Below the pieces are notes generated by a model, which saw only the letters and a list, made by a program, of their open reading frames with translations, was not told the origin of the DNA and did not search any database. A DNA stretch of 64,000 bases, from the NCBI GenBank assembly GCA_949285555.1, contig CASDYG010000003.1:124001-188000 (forward strand). The letters run 5' to 3'. The position numbers and the translations under genes are program-made. Source of the DNA: an uncultured Eubacteriales bacterium (GTDB lineage Bacteria > Bacillota > Clostridia > Peptostreptococcales > Anaerovoracaceae). Positions 54,084-62,267 of this stretch are shown piece after piece. Position 1 is the stretch's first letter; each line of letters starts with the position of its first letter.

Positions 54084-55526
54084 ATGAGAGTACTTGAAGG
54101 GTTGGAACCAAGAAAAGTGTTTTCATTTTTCGAAGATATATCCGCTGTTCCCAGAGGTTCCAGAGATACAGAGCAGATAACGGAGTATATGGTTAGGTTT
54201 GCTGAGGAGCGAAATTTAAAGCATCGTAGAGATGAAGCTGGTAATGTGGTTATATTCAAGGATGCATCTTTTGGATATGAAAATTCACCGGCAGTAATTT
54301 TACAAGGACATATTGATATGGTGTGTGAAAAGGATCCAGATAGCGATCATGATTTTCATAAGGATGGACTGGAGCTTTTTGTAGATGGAGATCTGGTAGG
54401 AGCCAAGAAAACTACATTAGGTGCTGATAATGGCATAGCTGTTGCTTATATGATGACGGTACTTGACAGCGATGATCTAAATCACCCTCCACTTGAATGC
54501 GTTTTTACTGTGGATGAGGAAATTGGAATGCTTGGTGCAGAAGCTATGGATATGTCTGATTTAAAAGGCAAATATCTTATAAATGTGGATAGTGAAGAGG
54601 AAGGCATATTCACCGTAAGCTGTGCTGGTGGCGTATCTGCAAAATGTTATCTTAAAATGCATATGACGGACGCAAAAGAAAATGGCATCAGGATTGATAT
54701 TACTGGCCTTAAGGGCGGTCACTCCGGTATTGAAATTGATAAAGGCAGGGGTAGCAGCAATGAAATATGTGGCAGGCTTCTTTATGAATTGAGCAAGGAA
54801 TTGAAGCTGGGCATTGCCACTATTGAAGGCGGCAGTAAGGATAATGCTATAGGAAAACTTACTGTGGTTAAAGGAACCGTTGATGATATTGATAAAGCGA
54901 AGAAAATTGCTTATGAGTTTGAAAAACAAATAGCACATGAGCTAGGCGAAAGAGATCCTGATTTTAGAATTGAAGTAGAAGAAATAAAAATAGATGATAA
55001 GGTAAGTGACGAAGACTCTACAAAAAGACTTGTTACATATTTAATCAACAGTCCGCAGGGTGTTCAAAGTATGAGCTTTGACATAGAAGGACTTGTAGAA
55101 AGCAGTCTCAATCTTGGTGCACTTAACCTTAAAGACGGTGAAATGTCAGCTGTTTATTCTGTAAGAAGCTCTATTTCAAGTAAAAAGGACTTTCTGGTAA
55201 ATAAGCTTACTACGTTAGTTGAGTCATTGGGAGGAAGGATAGAACTTGAGGGTGAATATCCGGCATGGGAATACAAAGCAGACTCTCATCTTAGAAAGGT
55301 ATGCGTGGATAGCTTCAAGGAAATGTTTGGAAAAGAACCTGTCATTGAGGCTATACATGCAGGATTAGAGTGTGGTATTTTTAGTGGCAAGATAGGGCCG
55401 CAGCTTGATTGTATTTCTATTGGACCAGATATGTGGGATGTGCATACATCAAAGGAACGTCTTTCCATTAGCTCGACTGAAAGAACATGGAAATTCCTCA
55501 AGGATATACTTGAGAGGCTGAAATAA
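54084..55526 (+). CDS. pepD: Aminoacyl-histidine dipeptidase (M20)
   Basis: Cytosolic Zn2+ dipeptidase (carnosinase-type), 480 residues. It begins with the family block LEGLEPRKVFSFFEDISAVP followed by RGSRDTEQI; metal ligands are in VILQGHIDMVCEKD, KTTLGADNGIAVAYMM and VDEEIGMLGAEAMD; the lid domain has GLKGGHSGIEIDKGRG; and the C-terminal ligand region is AIHAGLECGIFSGK. AGGAGGT precedes the ATG. It would use peptides brought in by the upstream OPT transporter. Confidence 0.95.
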   Translation: MRVLEGLEPRKVFSFFEDISAVPRGSRDTEQITEYMVRFAEERNLKHRRDEAGNVVIFKDASFGYENSPAVILQGHIDMVCEKDPDSDHDFHKDGLELFVDGDLVGAKKTTLGADNGIAVAYMMTVLDSDDLNHPPLECVFTVDEEIGMLGAEAMDMSDLKGKYLINVDSEEEGIFTVSCAGGVSAKCYLKMHMTDAKENGIRIDITGLKGGHSGIEIDKGRGSSNEICGRLLYELSKELKLGIATIEGGSKDNAIGKLTVVKGTVDDIDKAKKIAYEFEKQIAHELGERDPDFRIEVEEIKIDDKVSDEDSTKRLVTYLINSPQGVQSMSFDIEGLVESSLNLGALNLKDGEMSAVYSVRSSISSKKDFLVNKLTTLVESLGGRIELEGEYPAWEYKADSHLRKVCVDSFKEMFGKEPVIEAIHAGLECGIFSGKIGPQLDCISIGPDMWDVHTSKERLSISSTERTWKFLKDILERLK

Positions 55527-55529
55527 GAG

Positions 55530-55551
55530 GCACCCCTATGGGTGCTTTTTT
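55530..55551 (+). terminator. Terminator after pepD
   Basis: GCACCC (55530-55535) pairs with GGGTGC (55540-55545), followed by TTTTTT. Confidence 0.85.
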
Positions 55552-55567
55552 GCTAAGGAGGTAATAA

Positions 55568-56017
55568 ATGAAAAAAGACATTAGACTGAGCATATTAGGA
55601 TATGATACGGAAACTAAGGCAGTTGTTGAAATGATAGAGAAGGGTGGACTTCCTCCCCAAAATATATCTATTTTTACACAAAACTGGGAACAAACTGAGA
55701 AATTGTGCGAAAAATATGGGTGGATAAAAGGTAGAGATGTCTTTGAAGCCGCTTACTATTCAGATTTTGTATTTATACAGCTATCTAAAGCCGAACTTAT
55801 GGATGCTGTTCAAGAAGAGGAAGAAATTTTTAAAGATAAGGTTTCCATTCTGATTGGAAATGAGGCAGATGGGCAGATTAGGGAACTGACAGAGATTCTT
55901 GCTGAAAAAGGTAAGCTGGCAGTAGTAAGTGTATCGGACGGAAGCTTTAATGTAAATAAACTAATGGGTTTATCTCATGAAGAGGAGGAGAACTTATTAT
56001 TGCTGCTTGGACTTTAG
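55568..56017 (+). CDS. ProC-like Rossmann-fold protein, truncated, without the glycine motif
   Basis: 149 residues that follow the N-terminal domain of pyrroline-5-carboxylate reductase: LSILGYDTETKAVVEMIEKG, then PQNISIFTQNWEQTEKLCEK, DVFEAAYYSDFVFIQLSK and a late beta strand. The GxGxxG motif reads LGYDTE, so it probably does not bind NAD(P) in the usual way, and the ProC dimerisation domain (about 110 residues) is absent. AAGGAGG precedes the ATG, so it seems translated. It may be a relic or a repurposed domain. Confidence 0.6.
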   Translation: MKKDIRLSILGYDTETKAVVEMIEKGGLPPQNISIFTQNWEQTEKLCEKYGWIKGRDVFEAAYYSDFVFIQLSKAELMDAVQEEEEIFKDKVSILIGNEADGQIRELTEILAEKGKLAVVSVSDGSFNVNKLMGLSHEEEENLLLLLGL

Positions 56018-56071
56018 CAATTTAGAATAAATTTTTCTTTTACATGTAAAGGCTTGTATTTTGCCATGAGT

Positions 56072-56108
56072 ATCCCTGGTGGAAGAAACCTTTCATCAGG
56101 GATTTATT
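56072..56108 (+). terminator. Hairpin terminator before the phospholipid operon
   Basis: ATCCCTGGTGGAAG pairs with CTTTCATCAGGGAT across 56072-56103 (14 bp with G-U pairs), then TTATTG. The T-tract is weak. Confidence 0.55.
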
Positions 56109-56158
56109 GTAAATTAAACAAAAATACGGTATAATAGTAGGTTGTAAAGGAGGAGTCT

Positions 56159-56818
56159 GTGGGAAGTAGATTACTGGAAAATAAGGGAGCCATTTTAATA
56201 AGATATGTGCTTATTCCTATGATTCTTTGTTTTTTAGTAAATTGTGTTATCTACTGGGTAACTCAGCATCTCATGTCGGGCGTCCATCATCACGACTTTA
56301 CCACCGCATTTGATAGGTGGGTGCCATTTTCTCCCATATGGTCGATTCTTTACATGCTAAGCTTTCCAATATGGGCTTTTATGTATTTTTACATTTCATA
56401 CAAAGACTATCACATATTTAAAACACTGATAGTCAGCGACATGTTATCCAAGTGTGTATGTGGTATAGTCTTTTTATTACTTCCTACCACTAATGTGCGA
56501 CCTGTGCTTACAGATGGGCCCTATCGATGGATAATGGAAAATATTTATGATTTTGATCTTCCATATAATCTTTTTCCGTCCATTCACTGTTTAATAAGCT
56601 GGCTTGCATTTATTGCTTTTCGAAGATCTGACAAAATAGATATAGAACTTAAGGTGTGGGCATTTTTTATGGCTTCTGCCATATGCATATCTACACAAAT
56701 GATTAAGCAGCACTATATAGTAGATGTAATAGGGGCTGTCGTTATAGGAGAGATGATATTTGCTATTGTAAATAGGAGAGGGATTTATAAAAAATTTTCC
56801 TTTCTTTTCTCAAAATAA
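56159..56818 (+). CDS. PAP2 family phosphatase
   Basis: Membrane phosphatase of the PAP2/inositolphosphotransferase-like group, 219 residues, about 6 membrane segments. The active-site parts are FPSIHCLISWLAF (PSxH) and STQMIKQHYIVDVIGAVVIG (SxxxxxxHxxxD); the first motif, RP, is in TTNVRPVLTDGP. GTG start at 56159 after AAAGGAGGAG. It heads a four-gene run ending in psd, so a role in phospholipid or lipid-phosphate turnover is likely. Confidence 0.88.
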   Translation: MGSRLLENKGAILIRYVLIPMILCFLVNCVIYWVTQHLMSGVHHHDFTTAFDRWVPFSPIWSILYMLSFPIWAFMYFYISYKDYHIFKTLIVSDMLSKCVCGIVFLLLPTTNVRPVLTDGPYRWIMENIYDFDLPYNLFPSIHCLISWLAFIAFRRSDKIDIELKVWAFFMASAICISTQMIKQHYIVDVIGAVVIGEMIFAIVNRRGIYKKFSFLFSK

Positions 56819-56834
56819 ATAAGGAGGAGTAAGA

Positions 56835-57857
56835 TTGAAAATTAAGAAAACGACATTTATCAATATACTTCTCTTTGTAGTTGGCATTGTACTTACACTT
56901 TGGCTTATTTTTAAGAACCAGGATTTATATGAGATCTATAATAATATAAAAAATGCCAATTGGATATTTTGGATATTTGGAGTAGTACTTGTTGTTGTCT
57001 TTATATTAACCGAGGCGCATATAATCAAGGAGCTACTTGCGAATCTCGGATACAAAGTGCCAATGAGAAAAACGGCACTATACTCATTCGTAGGATACTT
57101 CTTCTCATGTATCACTCCTTCAGCGAGTGGAGGACAGCCGGCACAGCTCATTTTTATGAAGAGGAATAATATACCTGCGTCCGTATCAACATTAGTGCTT
57201 CTCCTTGTGACACTTGCATATAAAGGGGCTTTGATCGTATATGGCCTTATATTTGTATTATGTCCAAGGCAAATATATCATAATGAAGCATTGCTACCCT
57301 GGGTATATCTGGGAATTATTTTAAATGTCATCGTAGTAATTTTCATGCTTATACTGGCATTTTCGTCGAGAGCTGCGGAAAAGATTGTAATGTTTTTTTC
57401 GCGAATGCTGGTGAAAATTACTAAGTCAGACAAATTGGCTGCCTATCATGAACGTCTTGGAAGAACCATGGAAAACTACAGTCAGCTTTCACAGTATATG
57501 AAGGGACATAAGAAGCTTTTATTAAGAGTTTTCTTAATTACCTTCGCGCAGCGAGGTCTTTTATTTATCATCACATATTTTGTATGCTTATCCTTTGGAC
57601 TTTATAGGAGTAATCCTATAGATATACTTATGATACAGTCGGGAATTTATGTGGCTGTAGATATGTTACCACTTCCAGGTGGCATGGGCATAAGTGAGCA
57701 TCTTTTCCTAATTGGGTTTAGAGAAATTGCAAGTTCAAGATTATTGGTTCCAATTATGGTAGTTAGCAGGGGACTAAGCTATTATACACAGCTTATAATA
57801 AGTGCTATATTTACAGGTGCTGCTTATCTAATGATGTTTGTAAGAAAGGAAAAATAA
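56835..57857 (+). CDS. YbhN/UPF0104 family membrane protein
   Basis: Lysylphosphatidylglycerol-synthase-TM-like protein, 340 residues, about 8 membrane segments. Family marks: SCITPSASGGQPAQLIFMKR near residue 95 and VDMLPLPGGMGISEHLFLIG near residue 280. TTG start with AAGGAGGAG 7-8 nt upstream. No catalytic aminoacyl-transferase domain is attached, so it may be a flippase-like or lipid-handling protein. It runs into pssA (stop and ATG adjacent). Confidence 0.88.
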   Translation: MKIKKTTFINILLFVVGIVLTLWLIFKNQDLYEIYNNIKNANWIFWIFGVVLVVVFILTEAHIIKELLANLGYKVPMRKTALYSFVGYFFSCITPSASGGQPAQLIFMKRNNIPASVSTLVLLLVTLAYKGALIVYGLIFVLCPRQIYHNEALLPWVYLGIILNVIVVIFMLILAFSSRAAEKIVMFFSRMLVKITKSDKLAAYHERLGRTMENYSQLSQYMKGHKKLLLRVFLITFAQRGLLFIITYFVCLSFGLYRSNPIDILMIQSGIYVAVDMLPLPGGMGISEHLFLIGFREIASSRLLVPIMVVSRGLSYYTQLIISAIFTGAAYLMMFVRKEK

Positions 57858-58517
57858 ATGATAGGTTACTATAATTATACTGTTATCTTAACATATCTCA
57901 GTGTAGTTTCAGCTACCATAGGAATGATGTGTGCAATACAGGGGCATTATAGACTTGCCATATCTATGCTGGCACTTTCAGGATTCTTTGATATGTTTGA
58001 CGGAAAGGTGGCAAGAAGGAAGCTTAATCGCAGTAGTGATGAGAAGCTTTTTGGAATGCAAATTGATTCTCTGTGTGATGTGGTAGCTTTCGGATATTAT
58101 CCAGCAGTTTTATGCTATAGTATTGGTCTGCAAGGTCCGGAATCAATAGCAGTACTGATATTTTATTGTGTAGCTGCCGTTATTAGACTAGGATTTTTCA
58201 ATGTTTTAGAAACTAACAGACAGACTAAAGAAGATGGAGCTAATAAGTATTACTATGGTCTTCCAGTTACATCCATATCTGTAATTTTGCCGGTAACATT
58301 TTTGTTAAACTTTGTTTTGCAGGAAGTGTACTTCTATATTACACTTACACTGGTAATGGCGATTACAGGTGTACTATTTATAACTAATTTTAAGCTCAGA
58401 AAGCCAAGCAATAAAGTGCTATTCGTTTTGGTGACCATTGTAGTGATAGTTTTGATAATAGCCTACTCATACAGACAGTTTGTCTTTGTTAAAGGCCCTG
58501 GAGATATGCTATGTTAA
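57858..58517 (+). CDS. pssA: CDP-diacylglycerol--serine O-phosphatidyltransferase
   Basis: Makes phosphatidylserine from CDP-diacylglycerol and serine at the membrane. 219 residues, about 7 membrane segments. The CDP-alcohol phosphotransferase signature DG(x2)AR(x8)G(x3)D(x3)D, with longer spacing before the G, is visible as DMFDGKVARRKLNRSSDEKL followed by FGMQIDSLCD. It overlaps psd by 7 bp, so the two steps to phosphatidylethanolamine are coupled. Confidence 0.93.
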   Translation: MIGYYNYTVILTYLSVVSATIGMMCAIQGHYRLAISMLALSGFFDMFDGKVARRKLNRSSDEKLFGMQIDSLCDVVAFGYYPAVLCYSIGLQGPESIAVLIFYCVAAVIRLGFFNVLETNRQTKEDGANKYYYGLPVTSISVILPVTFLLNFVLQEVYFYITLTLVMAITGVLFITNFKLRKPSNKVLFVLVTIVVIVLIIAYSYRQFVFVKGPGDMLC

Positions 58518-59368
58518 AGAATATTTATGGTGATACTATTGATGATGGTAAGAATAGTAGGCTCATAGAGTTTTTGTATGATAATGAATATGGGGCAAAG
58601 CTACTTCCAGTGCTAATAAAACCGTGGATAACCCGAGCCTCCGAAAGCATTTTAGACTGTAGACTGTCAAAGCTACTTATAAATCCATTTATAAAACTAA
58701 ATAATATTGATATGAGTCAATATGAGCATAAGGATTTTACATCATATAATGATTTTTTTATAAGGCGGTTAAAGCCTGGCGTTAGAAGCCTGCCGTCTGA
58801 TAGAACTTGTCTGTTCGCTCCCTGCGATAGCAAGCTTACTGTACATGAGATTACTCAGACAGGACGCTTTCCAATAAAGGGAATAAACTATACAGTGGAG
58901 GAGCTTACTCAAAGCAAGCGTCTATGTGAAAAGATGGCTGGTGGTTATATGATGGTATTTCGCTTATCTGTAGATGACTACCACAGATATGTATACATTG
59001 ATGATGGTATAAAGACTCAGAACTACCGAATAAAAGGACATTATCATACGGTTAATCCATTTGCTGCTTCTAAAAAACCTATTTACAAGGAAAATGAAAG
59101 GGTGATTTCACTTTTGAAGAGTAAGCATTTTGGAACTGTTGCAATGATAGAAGTAGGAGCAATGATGGTAGGAAAAATTGTTAATTACCATGGAGAAGGG
59201 CAAGTTAAAAGAGGTGACGAAAAGGGAAGATTTGAATTTGGTGGATCTACATGTATACTAATGTTTCAGCCTGATACGATTAAAGTCGAAAATCAGATAC
59301 TTTTAAATTCAAAATTGGGATATGAAACCAAGGTGAAATTAGGACAAAGTATAGGTCATGCAATATAA
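58511..59368 (+). CDS. psd: Phosphatidylserine decarboxylase proenzyme
   Basis: Pyruvoyl enzyme converting phosphatidylserine to phosphatidylethanolamine. 285 residues. The self-cleavage motif is FEFGGSTCILMF (GGST near residue 245), yielding a large beta and a small alpha chain. Conserved VDDYHRYVYIDDG supplies the catalytic histidine/aspartate. Clostridial-type length with a longer N-terminus (YNDFFIRRLKPGVR). GGAG lies upstream inside pssA. Confidence 0.95.
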   Translation: MLKNIYGDTIDDGKNSRLIEFLYDNEYGAKLLPVLIKPWITRASESILDCRLSKLLINPFIKLNNIDMSQYEHKDFTSYNDFFIRRLKPGVRSLPSDRTCLFAPCDSKLTVHEITQTGRFPIKGINYTVEELTQSKRLCEKMAGGYMMVFRLSVDDYHRYVYIDDGIKTQNYRIKGHYHTVNPFAASKKPIYKENERVISLLKSKHFGTVAMIEVGAMMVGKIVNYHGEGQVKRGDEKGRFEFGGSTCILMFQPDTIKVENQILLNSKLGYETKVKLGQSIGHAI

Positions 59369-59409
59369 ATGAACTGGGAGATTCCCTAGTGTATTTCAAA
59401 AATTCAAAT

Positions 59410-59495
59410 AAAAAAGGTGCAGCGTTTTGTAACAGCTCCAAAAGTAGATTTAAAATCTAACAAGAGGGTGTGCTACATTTACACTGCACTTTTTT
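59410..59495. terminator. Composite bidirectional terminator between psd and the flavodoxin gene
   Basis: AAAAAAGGTGCAG (59410-59422) pairs with CTGCAC plus TTTTTT ending at 59495, one bulged G. A nested AGATT/AATCT hairpin lies inside. T-tracts lie on both strands, between convergent genes. Confidence 0.78.
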
Positions 59496-59517
59496 ATTGC
59501 TTAATCTTAATGGTTTA

Positions 59518-59943
59518 TTACATGGCTAGTGCAGCACCAAGACCCTGACAAGCTTCTACTGCATCATCATCTGGTGTTTCATTGCACATTACGTATTCAG
59601 TTACCTGATTGAGACCAGCAGACTTACACTCATCATCCCACAGTCTCATCCATTCGCCATCTCCCCATCCATAAGAACCGAATAGGGCGATAGGCTTACC
59701 ACCTAGCTTTGGCATACAAGCATCCCACATTGGCTTGAAAACTTCCTCCTCAAGCTCTTCTGCACCCATGGAAGGACATCCAAAAGCGATGGCATCAAAA
59801 TCATCAATCTTATCTGGACCAAATGAACCGGCTTCGATAAGAACGCCTTCTCCTCCATTGCTAGAAACACCTTCTACTACTGCCTGTGCCATGGCTTCTG
59901 TATTACCAGTACCACTCCAATAAACAACAGCAACTTTCTTCAT
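59518..59943 (-). CDS. Flavodoxin
   Basis: FMN electron carrier, 141 residues. The phosphate-binding loop VVYWSGTGNTEAMAQAVVEG is at the N-terminus, FMN loops GCPSMGAEELEE and FGSYGWGDGEWM follow. Clostridial short-chain type. Last gene of a minus-strand operon behind a DtxR-like palindrome, consistent with replacing ferredoxin when iron is short (inferred). Confidence 0.95.
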   Translation of the reverse strand: MKKVAVVYWSGTGNTEAMAQAVVEGVSSNGGEGVLIEAGSFGPDKIDDFDAIAFGCPSMGAEELEEEVFKPMWDACMPKLGGKPIALFGSYGWGDGEWMRLWDDECKSAGLNQVTEYVMCNETPDDDAVEACQGLGAALAM

Positions 59944-59960
59944 AATATTTACCTTCCTTA

Positions 59961-60560
59961 TTATATTTTGACGGCAAGCCTTTTGAGGGGCACGCCTAAT
60001 TCAAGCATTTCAGTATAAACCCTGGTACATTTTGACATCTTGTCGAAGAGTTTATTTGCTGCTTCAAGAGATGGATTGTAGGATTTCCATTGTCTACACA
60101 GAGTATAGTTTTTTCCTGCGTTTTCATAAAAGCCTTTCACATCATTAAGAGGGTAACCTAAAAAAATACCAATTTCATGTGGAAAGTTCTTTCCGTTTTT
60201 GAGATTTCTACGTAGTTTACATATGCAGTTATTGACATCGTTATCAGTATATCCAAACCTCTGGAGAAATTGTAAAGTTTCTTTATGTGACAGTATTTCT
60301 TTCAGCTTGGAAGGTCTGTATATATAAATAAGACAACGCCCCGAATAACATTTGGTTGTATCTGATTTGATACTTTCCGTAGGATAAAAAGTTACGGACA
60401 AAATAGAGACTTTTATATTGCTCTCCTCTAATGTTGCTTTGAGCACTAAAAGGGCTGTAAAGAAGTCTTTCCAAGATTGAAAGGATAGTGAAACCATACT
60501 CCCTGCTTTAAGCCCTGCCAGAGTGGGTGAACAATATTTTATCAATATCTTTTCAGACAT
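59961..60560 (-). CDS. DUF3793 family protein
   Basis: 199 residues. The signature part is NFPHEIGIFLGYPLNDVKGF near residue 130, with CRQWKSYNPSLEAANKLFDK later; a central hydrophobic strand CLIYIYRPSKL occurs in the first half. DUF3793 genes are often next to flavodoxin or iron-related genes in Clostridia; function not known. It overlaps the DUF2325 gene by 8 bp and precedes flavodoxin by 17 bp. Confidence 0.88.
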   Translation of the reverse strand: MSEKILIKYCSPTLAGLKAGSMVSLSFQSWKDFFTALLVLKATLEESNIKVSILSVTFYPTESIKSDTTKCYSGRCLIYIYRPSKLKEILSHKETLQFLQRFGYTDNDVNNCICKLRRNLKNGKNFPHEIGIFLGYPLNDVKGFYENAGKNYTLCRQWKSYNPSLEAANKLFDKMSKCTRVYTEMLELGVPLKRLAVKI

Positions 60561-60852
60561 TTACCTGCTCTCCTTTTATAGTTTGATCTAAAAGTCCTTT
60601 CAGAGCAGAAATTGAGCTTGAATGTAAACGGGCGACCGTAGTATTGCTGGCTTTTGCTTCGGAAACTGCGCAGCGAATCATTTTATGAGATACAGTATTG
60701 GTAAACAGTACGAGTAAATCTGGACTGCCAATTCTATTTCTCATATTACTTTCCATTTGTGTGAAAACTTTAGCGCGGCAGTTATACTTCTTGCATAAAT
60801 TTTTGTATTTGCAAACCATACAGTCGTTCCCACCAATAATAACTATACTCAT
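60553..60852 (-). CDS. DUF2325 domain protein
   Basis: 99 residues: strand-turn start MSIVIIGGNDCMVCKYKNLC, with Cys at positions of a possible metal site (CMVCKYKNLC), then PDLLVLFTNTVSHKMIRCAV. ATG 60852 has AGAGAGG upstream; an in-frame ATG 36 bp earlier would lie in the operator. First gene of the DUF2325-DUF3793-flavodoxin operon. Function unknown; cysteine spacing suggests metal sensing or binding. Confidence 0.85.
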   Translation of the reverse strand: MSIVIIGGNDCMVCKYKNLCKKYNCRAKVFTQMESNMRNRIGSPDLLVLFTNTVSHKMIRCAVSEAKASNTTVARLHSSSISALKGLLDQTIKGEQVNV

Positions 60853-60870
60853 ATGAATCCTCTCTTTTAA

Positions 60871-60922
60871 GTTAGTTATACCTAACAATATAAAGGATAC
60901 TATAGTTGTTAGCGTATGTCAA
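60871..60922 (-). promoter_or_regulatory. Promoter and DtxR/IdeR-like operator of the flavodoxin operon
   Basis: On the minus strand TTGACA (complement of 60917-60922), 17 bp, TATCCT (complement of 60894-60899). Downstream is a 14-bp palindrome, TTAGGTATAACTAA (complement of 60872-60885), which resembles the TTAGG-CCTAA form of DtxR-family iron operators. A half-like GCTAAC also lies in the spacer. Confidence 0.55.
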
Positions 60923-61005
60923 CATAATTAAAATATTTTCTTTTAAACAATAATATGATAATTATGATACAATAGTATAGTTAAATAAGAATTAGGAGCT
61001 TCATA

Positions 61006-61458
61006 ATGCATTTGTTATTTACCTTTTTACTATCAATGGCACCGATTGCCGAACTTAGAGTAGCTATTCCTTATGGTATAGCCGCTGGATATGCTCAGTG
61101 GCTAGTTTTTGTTGTAGCGGTGATAGGTAATATGGTGCCAGTGCCATTCATTATTATCTTTATAAGACGAATATTTGAAATAATGAGGAACCATAGCCCT
61201 AAGCTGGATAAAGTAGTGACAAGGATGGAGCAAAAGGCAGAAAAAAATAAGGAAATGGTTTTAAGATATCAAATGATAGGTTTATTCATTCTTGTAGCTA
61301 TTCCACTTCCAGGTACTGGGGCTTGGACGGGAGCACTTGTAGCTGCCATGATGGAGATGAGATTAAAAAAGGCTATATTCCCTATTTTTGCAGGCGTTGT
61401 AGCAGCAGGACTTGTAATGACATTTGCTTCCGTAAGCATTAAGGGTATTTTTTTCTAG
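61006..61458 (+). CDS. Small multi-drug export family protein (COG2426)
   Basis: 150-residue membrane protein of the Sm_multidrug_ex family, about 4 segments. Family features are SMAPIAELRVAIPYGIAAGY and LFILVAIPLPGTGAWTGALV. TAGGAG lies 5-6 nt before the ATG. The export role is a family name only; the substrate is unknown. Monocistronic. Confidence 0.9.
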   Translation: MHLLFTFLLSMAPIAELRVAIPYGIAAGYAQWLVFVVAVIGNMVPVPFIIIFIRRIFEIMRNHSPKLDKVVTRMEQKAEKNKEMVLRYQMIGLFILVAIPLPGTGAWTGALVAAMMEMRLKKAIFPIFAGVVAAGLVMTFASVSIKGIFF

Positions 61459-61470
61459 GAGTTAAATAAC

Positions 61471-61499
61471 TTGTATGTAGAAGCATTTTGTGATATAAT
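61471..61499 (+). promoter_or_regulatory. Promoter of tRNA-Ser(GGA)
   Basis: TTGTAT (61471-61476), 17-bp spacer, TATAAT (61494-61499). TTGGTGGGG and CTCGCCAA, 61511-61536, form a small leader hairpin. Confidence 0.7.
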
Positions 61500-61546
61500 A
61501 GATAGGAACATTGGTGGGGTTTTATAATCTCGCCAAACCAACCCTT

Positions 61547-61634
61547 GGAGGATTGACCGAGTGGCTAAGGAGCTTGATTGGAAATCAAGTAAGGTGTAAC
61601 AGCCCCGTGGGTTCGAGTCCCATGTCCTCCGCCA
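61547..61634 (+). tRNA. tRNA-Ser (GGA)
   Basis: 88-nt class II cloverleaf with encoded CCA. The acceptor is GGAGGAT/GTCCTCC (one G-T pair); the anticodon loop TTGGAAA lies between TTGA and TCAA. A near-copy of its last 13 bases occurs at 63871-63883. Confidence 0.95.
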
Positions 61635-61640
61635 GACTTT

Positions 61641-61665
61641 AGAGACCTATTTTAGGTCTCTTTTT
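61641..61665 (+). terminator. Terminator of tRNA-Ser(GGA)
   Basis: AGAGACCTA (61641-61649) pairs with TAGGTCTCT (61653-61661), followed by TTTTT. Confidence 0.88.
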
Positions 61666-61830
61666 ATTGAAATTTCAATGCTTTCACGTTTTTATATAGA
61701 CAAATCCATCCCATAAAAAAATAGCCAAAAGTTGCTCTCCGGACCCCATAATAGACTCTTCGGTGCATAAAGATATGGGATGAAATTCAGCAAAAAAGGC
61801 TCAAAAAACTTGCATAGTTGACATCATCAG

Positions 61831-61852
61831 GACAGCTTCGGCTGTCTTTTTT
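61831..61852 (+). terminator. UUCG-loop terminator upstream of the sortase remnant
   Basis: GACAGC-TTCG-GCTGTC (61831-61846) then TTTTTT. No gene lies upstream on this strand after the tRNA, so it belongs to decayed or transferred sequence. Confidence 0.75.
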
Positions 61853-61869
61853 GTTAGGAGGAATTTATT

Positions 61870-62110
61870 GTGAAGCATATTAGGAAGATATTTTTATTCA
61901 TTGCTTTGGGAATTTCTATAATCTGTATATAACATTGGAACAGAACTTAATAAATATGTAGAAGCGGACCAGAAGAATAAAGCCGTTATAGAAGTAGCAA
62001 GTGCAGATGAGTTTAACGGAGAAATTGATTTTGAAAAGCTATTGAAGATTAATCCGGATGTAGTTGGCTGGATATATCAAAATGGGACAAGCATTAACAT
62101 AAAAAAGTAA
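61870..62110 (+). pseudogene. srtB: Sortase B fragment, frameshifted and truncated
   Basis: GTG 61870 after TAGGAGG begins a membrane anchor (VKHIRKIFLFIALGISIICI), stopping at TAA after 20 codons. In another frame the family body continues as NIGTELNKYVEADQKNKAVI and EIDFEKLLKINPDVVGWIYQ, up to NGTSIN, where the sortase sequence ends at about 62098. A one-base loss near the ATATATA tract explains the shift. The catalytic His/Cys/Arg region is gone. Confidence 0.85.
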
Positions 62111-62232
62111 ATTTGATTTTTTTAAAAATTTGATTAAATATGCTATAGCTCAAAATATTTTGTTGAGAAACTCAAAATATTTTTAAGAAAGTCAAATCAA
62201 TTTAAGTTTCTCTTGAAATAACTCAAATTTGA
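62109..62232 (+). promoter_or_regulatory. Repeat-rich promoter region of the AlbA_2 ATPase gene
   Basis: CTCAAAATATTTT occurs exactly twice, at 62149-62161 and 62171-62183, 22 bp apart (two helical turns). AAATTTGA occurs at 62109, 62126 and 62225, the last inside the palindrome TCAAATTTGA (62223-62232). CTCAA...TTGAG (62149-62167) is an inverted repeat. The pattern suggests cooperative operator sites. Confidence 0.6.
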
Positions 62233-62267
62233 TGTTAATATATTTGATATATAAAGGAGAAACGCAA

